Position numbers and translations under genes: made by a program
Assembly (NCBI GenBank): GCA_903907985.1
Contig: CAIVQG010000045.1
Coordinates: 1 to 64,000, forward strand
DNA: 64,000 bases
Source: an uncultured delta proteobacterium
Lineage (GTDB): Bacteria; Desulfobacterota; Syntrophia; Syntrophales; Smithellaceae
Reading direction: 5' to 3'
Shown: in pieces, positions 18,594-27,224 of the stretch
How positions within the stretch are numbered: the stretch's first letter is position 1
How the letters are laid out: each line of letters begins with the position of its first letter
Notes under the pieces: generated by a model
What the model saw: the letters and a program-made list of their open reading frames with translations, nothing else
The model's database searches: none
What the model was told of the DNA's origin: nothing

Positions 18594-20096
18594 TCAACCT
18601 TCACTGGGCTTGTTTCCCGCAAGTGTCATTGATTTGAATTCATGGATAAACCGTTCCTGGCCCACAATTCGCCTCACCGCATCAAAAGAACCTAAAAGGC
18701 TGCCCAATACTCCCGGGGCCACAACGTTTTGCCCTGCCAGGTAAAGCCCGGATAAGGGAACATTATTTAAAGAGGCAATTTTCAGCATCTGGCGAGACGA
18801 TCTCATTAATCCGTAGCAGGAACCTTCTGCACAATTGACATAATCCCGGACCGTCAATGGCGTAAAAACATCAATAATCTTAGCATCTTTTAATTTTCCA
18901 AAAACATCATCGGCCTGACGCAAAAGATCGTGGGCAATACTTAATTTTTTCTCTTCATAGTCTTTGCCGCGCCTGCCGGAATTTGTGTTTTCCCATTTGC
19001 TCCATTCGCTGCAGGAGGATTTGGTAATGATGGAAAGCAAATTTGCTCCGGCAGCATTTCCCCGGCGCAGCTGATAAAAAACTCCGTTATTCAATATGCC
19101 TTTTTCTCTTGCCTCAAGGCGGTAAATGTTATGGGTCATTTCCGGATGTTCCCGGCCATCAACGCTGACCTGAAGAACTATAACGCCATCCGTTTCCTGC
19201 AAGTTTGCTAAACGATCCCGGTAGGAACTCTTCAGGGATTCAACATCTAACAGCGTGAGCAACGCTTTGGGATGGACCGCAGCAACAACAGCGTCCGCCG
19301 TCAAAGAGTTTCCCGATTTCAACTGTAATCCGGTAACTTTCCCCGACTCGATGATTATTTTTTGGGCGCCTTCGTTCAGGATAAGCCGGCCACCGAGTTG
19401 CCGGAACCGCTCTACAAAAACATCAGCCATTTTAGCGCCGCTTTCTTTTAATCGCCAGCAGGAGAATAAATAACCGGCCAAAACCATGTGATGAAAAATT
19501 ACCGGACACTCCGCCAGAGGAACACCAATAAGCTGCGCCGGCATGGCCAAGACATCCTGCAAGCCGTCAGAGGCATTTAGTTTCTCTAAGTACTCACCCA
19601 TCGGGTTAAAATAATCAATATTCTGAAAGGGATCACCTTGATTGAGCAAAAACGAGGGATCGAGCATGCGTTCGGCAATTTTCCGTAAATTTTTCATGAT
19701 GACATCAATTGCCGCAGTATCGCCGGGGAATGCCGTCTGCAGATTTTTCTCATAGGCATCAATGCTGGTCGGCAAATCAAATATAAAATTATCAAAGATG
19801 TAACGGTCAATTACACCATCTTGTCCCATTCTTTCAAAAAGATCATTGACGCTGATGCCCAGAAGGCGGAATATTATGCCCAATGGTTCATCCTCGCCTA
19901 ATGCACCCACATAATGAACGCCTACGGAGCAGTCAATTCCCGAACGCCGGTAAGAACGCATCAGTCCGCCGGCCAATGGATTTTTCTCTACGATCGTAAT
20001 ATTAAAGTTCAAAAGCGATAAAATAATACCCGTACTCAGTCCGCCAATACCAGCGCCGATAATGACAATATTATTACCTTCCAAAGGTGCTTTCAT
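18594..20096 (-). CDS. FAD-dependent phytoene-desaturase/retinol-saturase-like oxidoreductase
   Basis: The 500-residue protein has an N-terminal dinucleotide-binding fold VIIGAGIGGLSTG (11-23), an acidic end to beta-2 (VEKNPLAGG) and the C-terminal FAD motif GLYLAGQNVVAPGVLGSLLGS typical of the CrtI/RetSat superfamily. These enzymes isomerise, desaturate or reduce conjugated polyenes. Its place in a polyene-type cluster fits action on the polyene chain. The stop is 217 bp from the acyl carrier protein gene, and its start overlaps the lipoprotein gene's stop by 4 bp. Reaction direction is unknown. Confidence 0.85.
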   Translation of the reverse strand: MKAPLEGNNIVIIGAGIGGLSTGIILSLLNFNITIVEKNPLAGGLMRSYRRSGIDCSVGVHYVGALGEDEPLGIIFRLLGISVNDLFERMGQDGVIDRYIFDNFIFDLPTSIDAYEKNLQTAFPGDTAAIDVIMKNLRKIAERMLDPSFLLNQGDPFQNIDYFNPMGEYLEKLNASDGLQDVLAMPAQLIGVPLAECPVIFHHMVLAGYLFSCWRLKESGAKMADVFVERFRQLGGRLILNEGAQKIIIESGKVTGLQLKSGNSLTADAVVAAVHPKALLTLLDVESLKSSYRDRLANLQETDGVIVLQVSVDGREHPEMTHNIYRLEAREKGILNNGVFYQLRRGNAAGANLLSIITKSSCSEWSKWENTNSGRRGKDYEEKKLSIAHDLLRQADDVFGKLKDAKIIDVFTPLTVRDYVNCAEGSCYGLMRSSRQMLKIASLNNVPLSGLYLAGQNVVAPGVLGSLLGSFDAVRRIVGQERFIHEFKSMTLAGNKPSEG

Positions 20097-20779
20097 TCTT
20101 CACTGCCTTTGCTTTTCTCCGTTTTCAATTCGCCTTCCAGCGGTTCGGCCTCAATCAGCGTCAGATTGAGCGAATAATTTAAGGCCTCTTTTGCCGAAAG
20201 TTCAATGCTCGAATATATATTTTCCGAAGTCATGCCCAGTTTGACCAGCCGCTGCCAGTTGCCGTATACGGAATATTTATTAATTTCTATGCCTTCAGGA
20301 AGCCTCGCAATAACGTCAATCCAAGCGCCGCTTTTTTCCTGCCAGCGGCAAATCTCTGAGCCATCGGAAAGGATTCCTTTTGTCTTGATTTCCCCTTCCG
20401 GCGCCAGAAAAATCAACTTGATATCTTCAATCATATTTTTGGTGAAATCGCCCGAATCAAAAGGTGGCAGTGCTCTGATCACTTTCAGTGCCGGCTTGGC
20501 TTCGGCTTCAAAGAGCACCATGCCTTCCGCCGTCATAATTGCACAGGACACAAACCGGGTAGACGGATCAACCAGCGTAATGCCGATTATTGCTCCCTGG
20601 ATTTCACCACCTATGCGGGCTTCGATGGCATGAACCAATCTATAGGGTTCTTTCAAAAACGGCGATGAACAAACTGCAGATTTCGGCTGGTTCTGCGGCA
20701 AAATCGGATTGATTGCCGGAAGCGTCTGGCAGGAAACAAGAAGAAAAGCTGTTAAGATCAGCAGCCGTATTCCTTTCAT
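20093..20779 (-). CDS. Predicted outer-membrane lipoprotein of the polyene cluster (DUF3261-like)
   Basis: The 228-residue precursor has a lipoprotein signal (LLILTAFLLVSC; lipobox LVSC, Cys17) and no other membrane segment. The mature part is beta-rich, with no catalytic motif recognised. Small lipoproteins of this kind sit beside LolA-like carriers in aryl-polyene clusters and probably receive the lipid-linked polyene at the outer membrane. Starts and stops overlap by 4 bp on both sides. The family assignment is tentative and the lipoprotein nature is clear. Confidence 0.72.
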   Translation of the reverse strand: MKGIRLLILTAFLLVSCQTLPAINPILPQNQPKSAVCSSPFLKEPYRLVHAIEARIGGEIQGAIIGITLVDPSTRFVSCAIMTAEGMVLFEAEAKPALKVIRALPPFDSGDFTKNMIEDIKLIFLAPEGEIKTKGILSDGSEICRWQEKSGAWIDVIARLPEGIEINKYSVYGNWQRLVKLGMTSENIYSSIELSAKEALNYSLNLTLIEAEPLEGELKTEKSKGSEE

Positions 20780-21393
20780 TCGACATCCTGAAATAGGGAA
20801 GGGTTAATAGCTTTATTGATTTCCACATCAGTAAAATCAATTATCGTTGCCGCATTTTGACCTTCAATAATTTTGACGGATTTAATTGCCATTGTTTTTC
20901 TGGCGATGGATATTTCGATTTTATCAATCATCCCGGCCATGTTTTGCCCCACTGGAACAAGTGTGATTAATGTATTTGTTCCTTCTTTCAATGATGCCTT
21001 AAAGGAAGGGTTGCGGTCAAACCTGCCGCTCATCCAGTTAACAACTTCGCTAAGCACAATGCGCATGGCCTGCACCCCGCCGGATTTATCCTCCACCATT
21101 TTGCCGCCGGACATGATAAAACGTTTGGCGTCACCATTGCCGGAAATGACGATGCTTCGTAATGGTTTTAAATATTCCCAGCGGAAGGAATTCGGCGCCG
21201 CATAAAAAAACCTGCCTTCCGCAATGAGCGGTTTGGCCAATATTTTCATCTGCTTTTTTTGCACAAAACGAGCTTGTACCGTTTTAATATTGGCGGAGTC
21301 CAAGCGTAATTGTTCAAAGCTCTCCGCGAAGGCGGAATAGGGCAGCAAAACAAACATAAGCAAAAACAATAAAATTAAATATTCTCTTTTCAT
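20776..21393 (-). CDS. LolA-like periplasmic lipid/lipoprotein carrier
   Basis: The 205-residue precursor has a clear signal peptide (hydrophobic core 6-21, cleavage after AFA). The mature part matches LolA: an N-terminal VQARFVQKKQMKILAKPL segment, then the GRFFYAAPNSFRWEYLKP strand pair. LolA carries acyl chains through the periplasm in a half-barrel. A cluster-encoded copy suggests dedicated export of the polyene lipid. It is coupled to the following lipoprotein gene by a 4-bp overlap. Confidence 0.85.
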   Translation of the reverse strand: MKREYLILLFLLMFVLLPYSAFAESFEQLRLDSANIKTVQARFVQKKQMKILAKPLIAEGRFFYAAPNSFRWEYLKPLRSIVISGNGDAKRFIMSGGKMVEDKSGGVQAMRIVLSEVVNWMSGRFDRNPSFKASLKEGTNTLITLVPVGQNMAGMIDKIEISIARKTMAIKSVKIIEGQNAATIIDFTDVEINKAINPSLFQDVE

Positions 21394-21445
21394 CGTTTCT
21401 CTATTCTCGTATTTTCAATGTTAGAAAAATTGTAGCGACCGCGCA

Positions 21446-21551
21446 AAAAGCTCCAGAGGCAAGGCGCCCCAGGCCCGAGGAGTGAGACGTACTTTTCGCG
21501 TACGTCGCAACGACGAGGGCTGCCGCGCAACGCCGCATATGGACTTTTTCC
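21446..21551. repeat. Dispersed imperfect-palindrome repeat, copy 1
   Basis: An element of about 105 bp whose ends pair (AAAAAGCTCCAGA at the left, TATGGACTTTTT at the right). It has internal complementary blocks GCAAGGCGCC/CGCGCAACGCC and CGTACTTTTCGCGTACG. It sits between the FabG and LolA-like genes. A diverged copy occurs at 43664-43788. Confidence 0.7.
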
Positions 21552-21562
21552 GGGGTCGCAAT

Positions 21563-22291
21563 TCAGCACATACCGCCGTTTATCGATATTGTCTGCCCCG
21601 TAATGTAGGAAGCATCATCCGAACATAAAAAGCGAATAACACGCGCAACTTCCTCCGGTTTTCCTACCCGCGCCATCGGTATTACCTTTTTAATTTCGGC
21701 AATCGGTGCATCCTTAATCATGTCCGTTTCAATTAAACCCGGAGCCACGACGTTTACCTTGATGCCAAAGCGCGCCACTTCCACAGCCAGCGAACGAGAC
21801 GCCCCGATCAGCCCTGCTTTTGCCGCTGAATAATTTGTTTGCCCGCGATTAGGCATTATTCCTGCCACGGAGGAAACCGAAACAATCGAGCCGCTTTTAT
21901 TTTTAATCATCTCCCGCAAAACAGGCTTAGTCATATTATAAAAACCCTTGAGCGTAGTATTGATTACACTATCCCATTCCTCTTCTCCCAACAGGAGAAA
22001 AAGACCGTCGGCATTAATTCCGGCGTTGTTAACCAGTACATGGATTCGACCATGCCGCCCGGCAATGGAGCTGATATTTTCTTTTGTCTGCGCCGTATTG
22101 ACAACGTCAAACTTAAGTGTTTCACCGGTTCCCCCTGCTTTCTGGACCAACTTAAGCGTTTCGGCAGCCGCCAGCTCGTTTTCCTTATAATTGATGACTG
22201 TAAAATAACCTGCTTTAGCCAATTCCACAGCCGTTGCCCTGCCAATCCCGCGGCTTGCCCCGGTAATTATTGCTACTTTTTTCTCACTCAT
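21563..22291 (-). CDS. 3-oxoacyl-ACP reductase (FabG-like ketoreductase)
   Basis: A 242-residue SDR with TGASRGIG (10-17), NNAG (88-91), Ser140/Ser141, Tyr154 and Lys158 in YSAAKAG, and the FabG-type C-terminus ITGQTISINGGMC. It reduces beta-ketoacyl-ACP to beta-hydroxyacyl-ACP with NADPH. With the hotdog dehydratase 86 bp upstream it completes the ketosynthase-reductase-dehydratase cycle. With no enoyl reductase nearby, the cycle would leave conjugated double bonds. Confidence 0.92.
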   Translation of the reverse strand: MSEKKVAIITGASRGIGRATAVELAKAGYFTVINYKENELAAAETLKLVQKAGGTGETLKFDVVNTAQTKENISSIAGRHGRIHVLVNNAGINADGLFLLLGEEEWDSVINTTLKGFYNMTKPVLREMIKNKSGSIVSVSSVAGIMPNRGQTNYSAAKAGLIGASRSLAVEVARFGIKVNVVAPGLIETDMIKDAPIAEIKKVIPMARVGKPEEVARVIRFLCSDDASYITGQTISINGGMC

Positions 22292-22377
22292 CCTTGTATT
22301 AAACTCCTTGCAGTAATTTGCACCATTTCACTTTCAGATAACGATAAGGCAAGAAGGAAAGGGAATTGGCATTGGTA

Positions 22378-22818
22378 TTAGTCATTTGTTGGATCTTCAT
22401 TCATCCGTAAAGCCTGCAGGACAATTTCAGCCAGGATTTCTATGCCGGCTGTAACAGTACCTTTTATTACACTGTAATTATCAAACGAATAGGAATTGCC
22501 AACACTGGCCACAAGATGCGTTCCCACGAAAATTTCGGCAACATTGAACCGGGCATCCTTGACACCAACGAGCCAGCCCTTGCCGCCGGCTTTGCCTTGC
22601 ATTTTTCTCTTATAGCCGTCAATAACCGCGCCGGTCTGGGCAACAACTTCGATTAAGACAATCGGGCTTACAGCATTGCCGTCACATGAAGGCCAGTGGG
22701 AGTTCACTACCGCTCCCGCCACAGCTGATTCCGGCGTAATCTCCAGTACCTCACTGATCATTCTTATCCGGTCACGATGCGGGATCAAGCTTTCAATATC
22801 AATGTTCAGTATGGACAT
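22378..22818 (-). CDS. Hotdog-fold beta-hydroxyacyl dehydratase (ApeP/FabZ-like)
   Basis: A short single-hotdog protein (146 residues from the ATG at 22818, which has GGGAG 5 nt upstream). IPHRDRIRMISEVLEI near the N-terminus resembles the LPHRxPMLLID opening of FabZ/ApeP, and the central helix SPIVLIEVVAQTGAVIDGY matches the FabZ hotdog helix. It would dehydrate beta-hydroxyacyl-ACP to the trans-enoyl form. It is the first gene of the right-hand leftward operon. Assignment to the dehydratase rather than another hotdog activity rests on context. Confidence 0.78.
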   Translation of the reverse strand: MSILNIDIESLIPHRDRIRMISEVLEITPESAVAGAVVNSHWPSCDGNAVSPIVLIEVVAQTGAVIDGYKRKMQGKAGGKGWLVGVKDARFNVAEIFVGTHLVASVGNSYSFDNYSVIKGTVTAGIEILAEIVLQALRMNEDPTND

Positions 22819-22942
22819 AAAAACTCCCATCTCCGTAGCAAAGCAAATTCAAAATGACGGGTAGAACAATTTTGCCCCGGGCAATGAGATATAATGCAGC
22901 AGTAGAATTGCGTCGGGATTTAGACCCTCAATATTAATATCT

Positions 22943-22972
22943 AGACTAATGAGAAAACTAGGTAGAAGTCAA
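22943..22972 (-). promoter_or_regulatory. Possible promoter of the right polyketide operon
   Basis: On the minus strand, TTGACT (22972-22967) and TAGTCT (22948-22943) are 18 bp apart, in the AT-rich divergent region before the dehydratase gene. Nothing else is recognised in 22831-23114. Confidence 0.35.
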
Positions 22973-23114
22973 CAAAAATTGTTTTGGGTAGGTTACCTAT
23001 CTTCTCTGTTTAGCGCTCTGTTTTATACAGCCACGAAATTATAGAAATAAATGGTGCATTGATTTTTTTCGCTTTTTTGGATAAGAAGTAAAAAAACTAA
23101 TAAATAAAATTTAC

Positions 23115-24494
23115 TTGATTGTGACCAACGTGCAAAAAGACCAATTCAACAGCCTATATAAAAGAATTCTTGCTCCCTCCAAAACTCTTTGCCAAAGAGA
23201 GTTTACTTATTCCGGATACAGCTATAGTGAAGTTTTCGAACTGGCTGCCGGAATTCGAAAAATATTGTCCCGGCGGGGCGGGGAAAAAACCATTTGCATT
23301 TGTACGGAAAACAAAGCGGTCATTGCCGCCTGCGTACTGGCTTCGTTGAACTCGGCTTGTCAGTTAATATTGCCCTACTCCTTTTCCGCTCACGCTTTGG
23401 CAGAAATGTATGAAGCTGTAGGCTTTAATGCCGCGATTGCCGATCACCCGGAAGAAATGCCGCCCGGTGTGGAAATAATCACGCCCCTGCCCAGTTCCAT
23501 TGCGGAAATTAATTCCGCTGATATTCGCGATCCGGATAAGCAATTTCTGCGTCTTTTTACCGGCGGTTCTACCGGAAAGCCCAAAGTCTGGTCAAAATCG
23601 CCGCGTAATTTACTTTCGGAAGCTTTTTATTTGAAAGAAAAGTTTGCCATTTCCGAAAAGGATCTTTTCGTCTCCACGGTACCGCCTTACCATATTTACG
23701 GTCTGCTTTTTTCCGTTTTAGTACCCTTTATCGCTCATGCCCGATTGTTGCCGGATATTTACACCTTCCCGCAGGAAATTATCTCCACCATCAACAAACA
23801 TAAAGCCTCTGTGCTGGTGAGTGTACCTATTCATTACCGTTCCCTGAAAGTAGATAATATGTCCGCTCCTTCACTCAAAGTAGCTTTTTCTTCTTCCGGG
23901 GTACTTGACCGTTCCGATGGCTTGCATTTCCATAAAAAAACGGGATTGGGCATCACAGAAATATACGGTTCCACCGAAACCGGCGGCATTGCTACAAGGT
24001 GTGTAAGCGATCATACTGACAGTTGGAAACCCTTCAATATTGTATCTTGGAAACTGATGGGCAAAAGATTATCCATTAAATCTGATCTGGCCTCACCGGA
24101 AATGGAAAGGGATGAGGAAGGTTACTGCCGGACCGGTGACGAAGCCCGCCAGGACAGGGACAACCGTTTTGTTCTTCTGGGACGGGCGGATGGCATTGTC
24201 AAAGTTGCCGGCAAAAGAGTTGATTTGCAGGATGTGCAAAATAAAATCAAGACACTGCCGACAGTAAGGGACGCAATTGTAGTTTCGCTTCCGGCGGAAA
24301 AAGGACGGGAAAACGTCATTGCCGCCGTTGTTGCCTGTGACCTGACCGAAACTTACTTGAAAAAACTTCTGATGGATATGCTGGAACCTTACGCTATTCC
24401 TCGCCACGTAAAAATCGTCGCGCAAATAACCACGACTGCTACCGGCAAAATCGATCGCCGGAGGATTGAAAATATTTTCCTTACCAACAAATAA
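23115..24494 (+). CDS. AMP-ligase of the aryl-polyene type (ApeH-like acyl/aryl-ACP synthetase)
   Basis: The 459-residue adenylating enzyme is shorter than FadD. Motifs are LFTGGSTGKPKVW in place of the usual YTSGTTG, TEIYGSTETGG, and a C-terminal GRADGIVKVAGKRVDLQDV with the catalytic Lys in ATGKIDRRR. This reduced form resembles ApeH, which loads an aromatic starter acid onto an acyl carrier protein. It diverges from the right-hand operon across a 280-bp AT-rich region. The start is uncertain (TTG 23115, or GTG at 23121 or 23130), with no clear ribosome site. Confidence 0.82.
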   Translation: MIVTNVQKDQFNSLYKRILAPSKTLCQREFTYSGYSYSEVFELAAGIRKILSRRGGEKTICICTENKAVIAACVLASLNSACQLILPYSFSAHALAEMYEAVGFNAAIADHPEEMPPGVEIITPLPSSIAEINSADIRDPDKQFLRLFTGGSTGKPKVWSKSPRNLLSEAFYLKEKFAISEKDLFVSTVPPYHIYGLLFSVLVPFIAHARLLPDIYTFPQEIISTINKHKASVLVSVPIHYRSLKVDNMSAPSLKVAFSSSGVLDRSDGLHFHKKTGLGITEIYGSTETGGIATRCVSDHTDSWKPFNIVSWKLMGKRLSIKSDLASPEMERDEEGYCRTGDEARQDRDNRFVLLGRADGIVKVAGKRVDLQDVQNKIKTLPTVRDAIVVSLPAEKGRENVIAAVVACDLTETYLKKLLMDMLEPYAIPRHVKIVAQITTTATGKIDRRRIENIFLTNK

Positions 24495-24631
24495 AGAGGT
24501 ACATCCTGGGTAAGCCTAATTCACGGAAATGTATTTTTTTAAAAATTAACAATCAAAAAAATATATGAAAATCTGATTCATTGACAGAACAAAACCAAGA
24601 TGACTGAATCTTACTAAGTAGGAGGAAAATC

Positions 24632-25723
24632 ATGGATAATATTCTTTTCAAGCCGGTAAAGATTGGAAAGTACGAACTCCCCAACCGCATATTCATGTCA
24701 CCGATGACCCGCAGCCGTGCGGATAACCCTGAAAATAAAGCAACCCCTCTCATAGCTGAATATTATGAACAACGATCGACTGCCGGATTAATTATTACCG
24801 AAGGATCTCAGGTTTCACCGCAGGCCGCAGGTTATATCAACACGCCGGGAATATACAGCGCGGCTCAGGTGGAAGGCTGGAAGCTAACCACTCAAGCAGT
24901 CCACAAAAACAAAGGTCATATTTTCTGCCAACTCTGGCATGTTGGCCGTATGTCTCATCCCGATTTTCATGGCGGCAATCTTCCCGTGGCGCCATCGGCA
25001 ATCAATCCACATGATCATTCTTTTACTGCTGAAGGATTTAAAGATACGGTTACACCTCGCGCTCTTTCGATACCGGAGATACACGGCATAACCCAAGAAT
25101 TCCTTCGAGCTGCTGAGAATGCCGTAGCTGCCGGATTTGACGGAGTGGAGATACATTCCGCAAACGGATATCTTTTCCATCAGTTTTTTACCAATTGTTC
25201 CAATAACCGTACTGACGAATATGGAGGTTCTCACGAAAACAAAGCTCGGTTCTTTTTTGAGACATTAGCCGCCATAGGTGGGGCTGTGGGTTTTGAGAGG
25301 GTTGGAGTCCGTCTGAATCCTTCTGCACACGGATTCTTCGGCATAACTATTGACAAAGAAACGATCCCCACTTTTGAATATATCGTAGAGAGGTTAAACG
25401 ATTATCCGAAACTTGCTTATCTTCATCTCGTCGAACCGATGGTGCCTGTAGATAATGTTCCTTATGCCGAAAAAGAAATAGCCAAACATTTTCGCCCTCG
25501 CTATAAAGGCAAGCTTATTATCAACTGCGGTTTCCGGTTCTCCAGCGCTATCCGCGTTATTGAGGATGATCTTGCTGATGCCGTGGCTTTCGGCCATGCT
25601 TTTATCTCCAACCCTGATCTTGTAGAACGCATCCGCCATGGTATTGACTGGAGCAGATGGGATGATAAGACCTTTTACACTACCGGCAATAAAGGTTACA
25701 CAGACTATCCCCGTGCCACATAA
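24632..25723 (+). CDS. Old yellow enzyme family FMN ene-reductase
   Basis: A complete 363-residue TIM-barrel flavoenzyme of the OYE/NemA type. The N-terminal LFKPVKIGKYELPNRIFMSPMTRSRA is characteristic, followed by FCQLWHVGRMSHP. The active site is in HSANGYLFHQF (His and Asn pair), followed by NNRTDEYGGS. It reduces activated C=C bonds with NAD(P)H. AGGAGG lies 7 nt before the ATG. Its closeness to the polyene cluster invites a link, but it has its own upstream region and could be independent. Confidence 0.92.
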   Translation: MDNILFKPVKIGKYELPNRIFMSPMTRSRADNPENKATPLIAEYYEQRSTAGLIITEGSQVSPQAAGYINTPGIYSAAQVEGWKLTTQAVHKNKGHIFCQLWHVGRMSHPDFHGGNLPVAPSAINPHDHSFTAEGFKDTVTPRALSIPEIHGITQEFLRAAENAVAAGFDGVEIHSANGYLFHQFFTNCSNNRTDEYGGSHENKARFFFETLAAIGGAVGFERVGVRLNPSAHGFFGITIDKETIPTFEYIVERLNDYPKLAYLHLVEPMVPVDNVPYAEKEIAKHFRPRYKGKLIINCGFRFSSAIRVIEDDLADAVAFGHAFISNPDLVERIRHGIDWSRWDDKTFYTTGNKGYTDYPRAT

Positions 25724-25816
25724 TAAAGCTTTCTTGGGGATAGTGATAATCTAAAGCGAACCCGGGAAAGTCATTTCTGCCTAAGGGACAAGAGCAACCA
25801 ATTTAATTGCCAGCCC

Positions 25817-27124
25817 CTAACGGCCGCCCTCAAGTTTTGTGTTCAAGCGGTTTAAACGATGCAATAAGGATTCTTTTTCTTCTTCGGAAAACGTATTGAC
25901 CTTTTGTAATGCTTTGTCCACCAGCATTTTTGCCTGGCTGCAATCGGAAGCGCGGTGCTCCAGCCATTTGGCCAATTCCGAGACAGCATAGAAATCGAAA
26001 GGCTCGCAGGCAGTCATGTCCTGCCAGATCTGTACGGCTTCGTTTAATCTGCCGGTGCGTTTGTATAATTGAGCCAGTTTCTTCTTTGACTGGAGGGAGA
26101 AATCGGAACAACTTTTCTCGTGGAACATGTTCAATATTTTTCCGGTTCCTTCCAGGTTATGGCGATTCAATAAAAGACGTGCCGCGGCCAGATAATCATC
26201 GGTATGAGCGTGTTGCTCTATGGCCTGAGCAGTCATGATATCGACCAAATGGGCAGTGAGTGTGGCCATGGAAATTACGTCCAGACGATTATGCTCAAAT
26301 ATGCCGGCAAGCAATCGAGGATCGCGCCTCCTGAGCCAGTCGAAATAGCGCTGGGGAATTTCCCAGCCGGGAATGTCTCCTTCTCGCTCTACTCCCAGTA
26401 CCTCCGCCTCCAGTGTAACCAAGCGGCTGTTAGCTAGGCGATGCCCTAAAATTCGGCGCGACGGATGCAGTAAATCCAGATGCGGAAATAAAGAAAGACT
26501 GCTCTCCATTCTATTCAGAATAAAACGTGTTGTCAGCAGGTTTATGTCAAAGGCCTTGCCGTTAAATGTCACCAGAAACTTCTTTTTGCAGGCAATTTCG
26601 GCAAGGTATGTGAGAGCAGCAGCCTCCTCGCCAAAATCACGCGCCAGTATTTGGCGGACATGAAAGTGACCTTCCTCAAACCAACCCAGGCCGATTAAAA
26701 AAGCCATCGTGCCGGTTCCACCGGCCAGCCCCGTAGTTTCCGTATCCAGGAACAAGGCGTCGGAACAGGTAAACTCACCGATGCCGGGATTATTGGCCAG
26801 CATTGCTGCCGCCTTCATATCAAAACCGGAAGCTTCGCTGATATTGCGATGACCATGACGGCTGGCACCCCGGACAACTTCGCTGATCAGAAAAAATTTG
26901 CCGTAATAGTTTTCGATTTCTTCACCCGGAACAATTTGGGCAAGACCAGCATTGCCTCTCGTTGCTGCATTCTCGGCAGCAACTTTTTTTGTGGTCTGGG
27001 TGCGCGAAACGATCGTCTCGATCCGGTGACGCAGATCAGCAAGTTTGACATCTTTCTCTGATAATTCGATTGGAACTTTTATGTTTTCGCCGGTCAGGCG
27101 TTTTAATTTATCAATCGATTTCAT
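25817..27124 (-). CDS. mrfB: DEDD-type exonuclease with TPR-like tail (MrfB/YprB-like)
   Basis: The 435-residue protein has a central RNase H-like exonuclease fold. Exo I DTETTG (Asp127, Glu129), Exo II FNGKAFDINLL and Exo III EHNRLDVIS supply the four acidic metal ligands. The C-terminal third (about 300-420) is helical with TPR-like repeats. B. subtilis MrfB has the same layout and works with MrfA in excision repair of mitomycin-type lesions. Here it lies 100 bp downstream of the MrfA-like helicase on the same strand, which supports the assignment. Confidence 0.85.
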   Translation of the reverse strand: MKSIDKLKRLTGENIKVPIELSEKDVKLADLRHRIETIVSRTQTTKKVAAENAATRGNAGLAQIVPGEEIENYYGKFFLISEVVRGASRHGHRNISEASGFDMKAAAMLANNPGIGEFTCSDALFLDTETTGLAGGTGTMAFLIGLGWFEEGHFHVRQILARDFGEEAAALTYLAEIACKKKFLVTFNGKAFDINLLTTRFILNRMESSLSLFPHLDLLHPSRRILGHRLANSRLVTLEAEVLGVEREGDIPGWEIPQRYFDWLRRRDPRLLAGIFEHNRLDVISMATLTAHLVDIMTAQAIEQHAHTDDYLAAARLLLNRHNLEGTGKILNMFHEKSCSDFSLQSKKKLAQLYKRTGRLNEAVQIWQDMTACEPFDFYAVSELAKWLEHRASDCSQAKMLVDKALQKVNTFSEEEKESLLHRLNRLNTKLEGGR

Positions 27125-27224
27125 TTTTTGATATTTTATCTCACAAACTGGATTATTCTATAAATGGAATCAAGCACATGCTTAGTCTTACATAATATGC
27201 TTTAACTCGTTTTTGAAGAACCCC

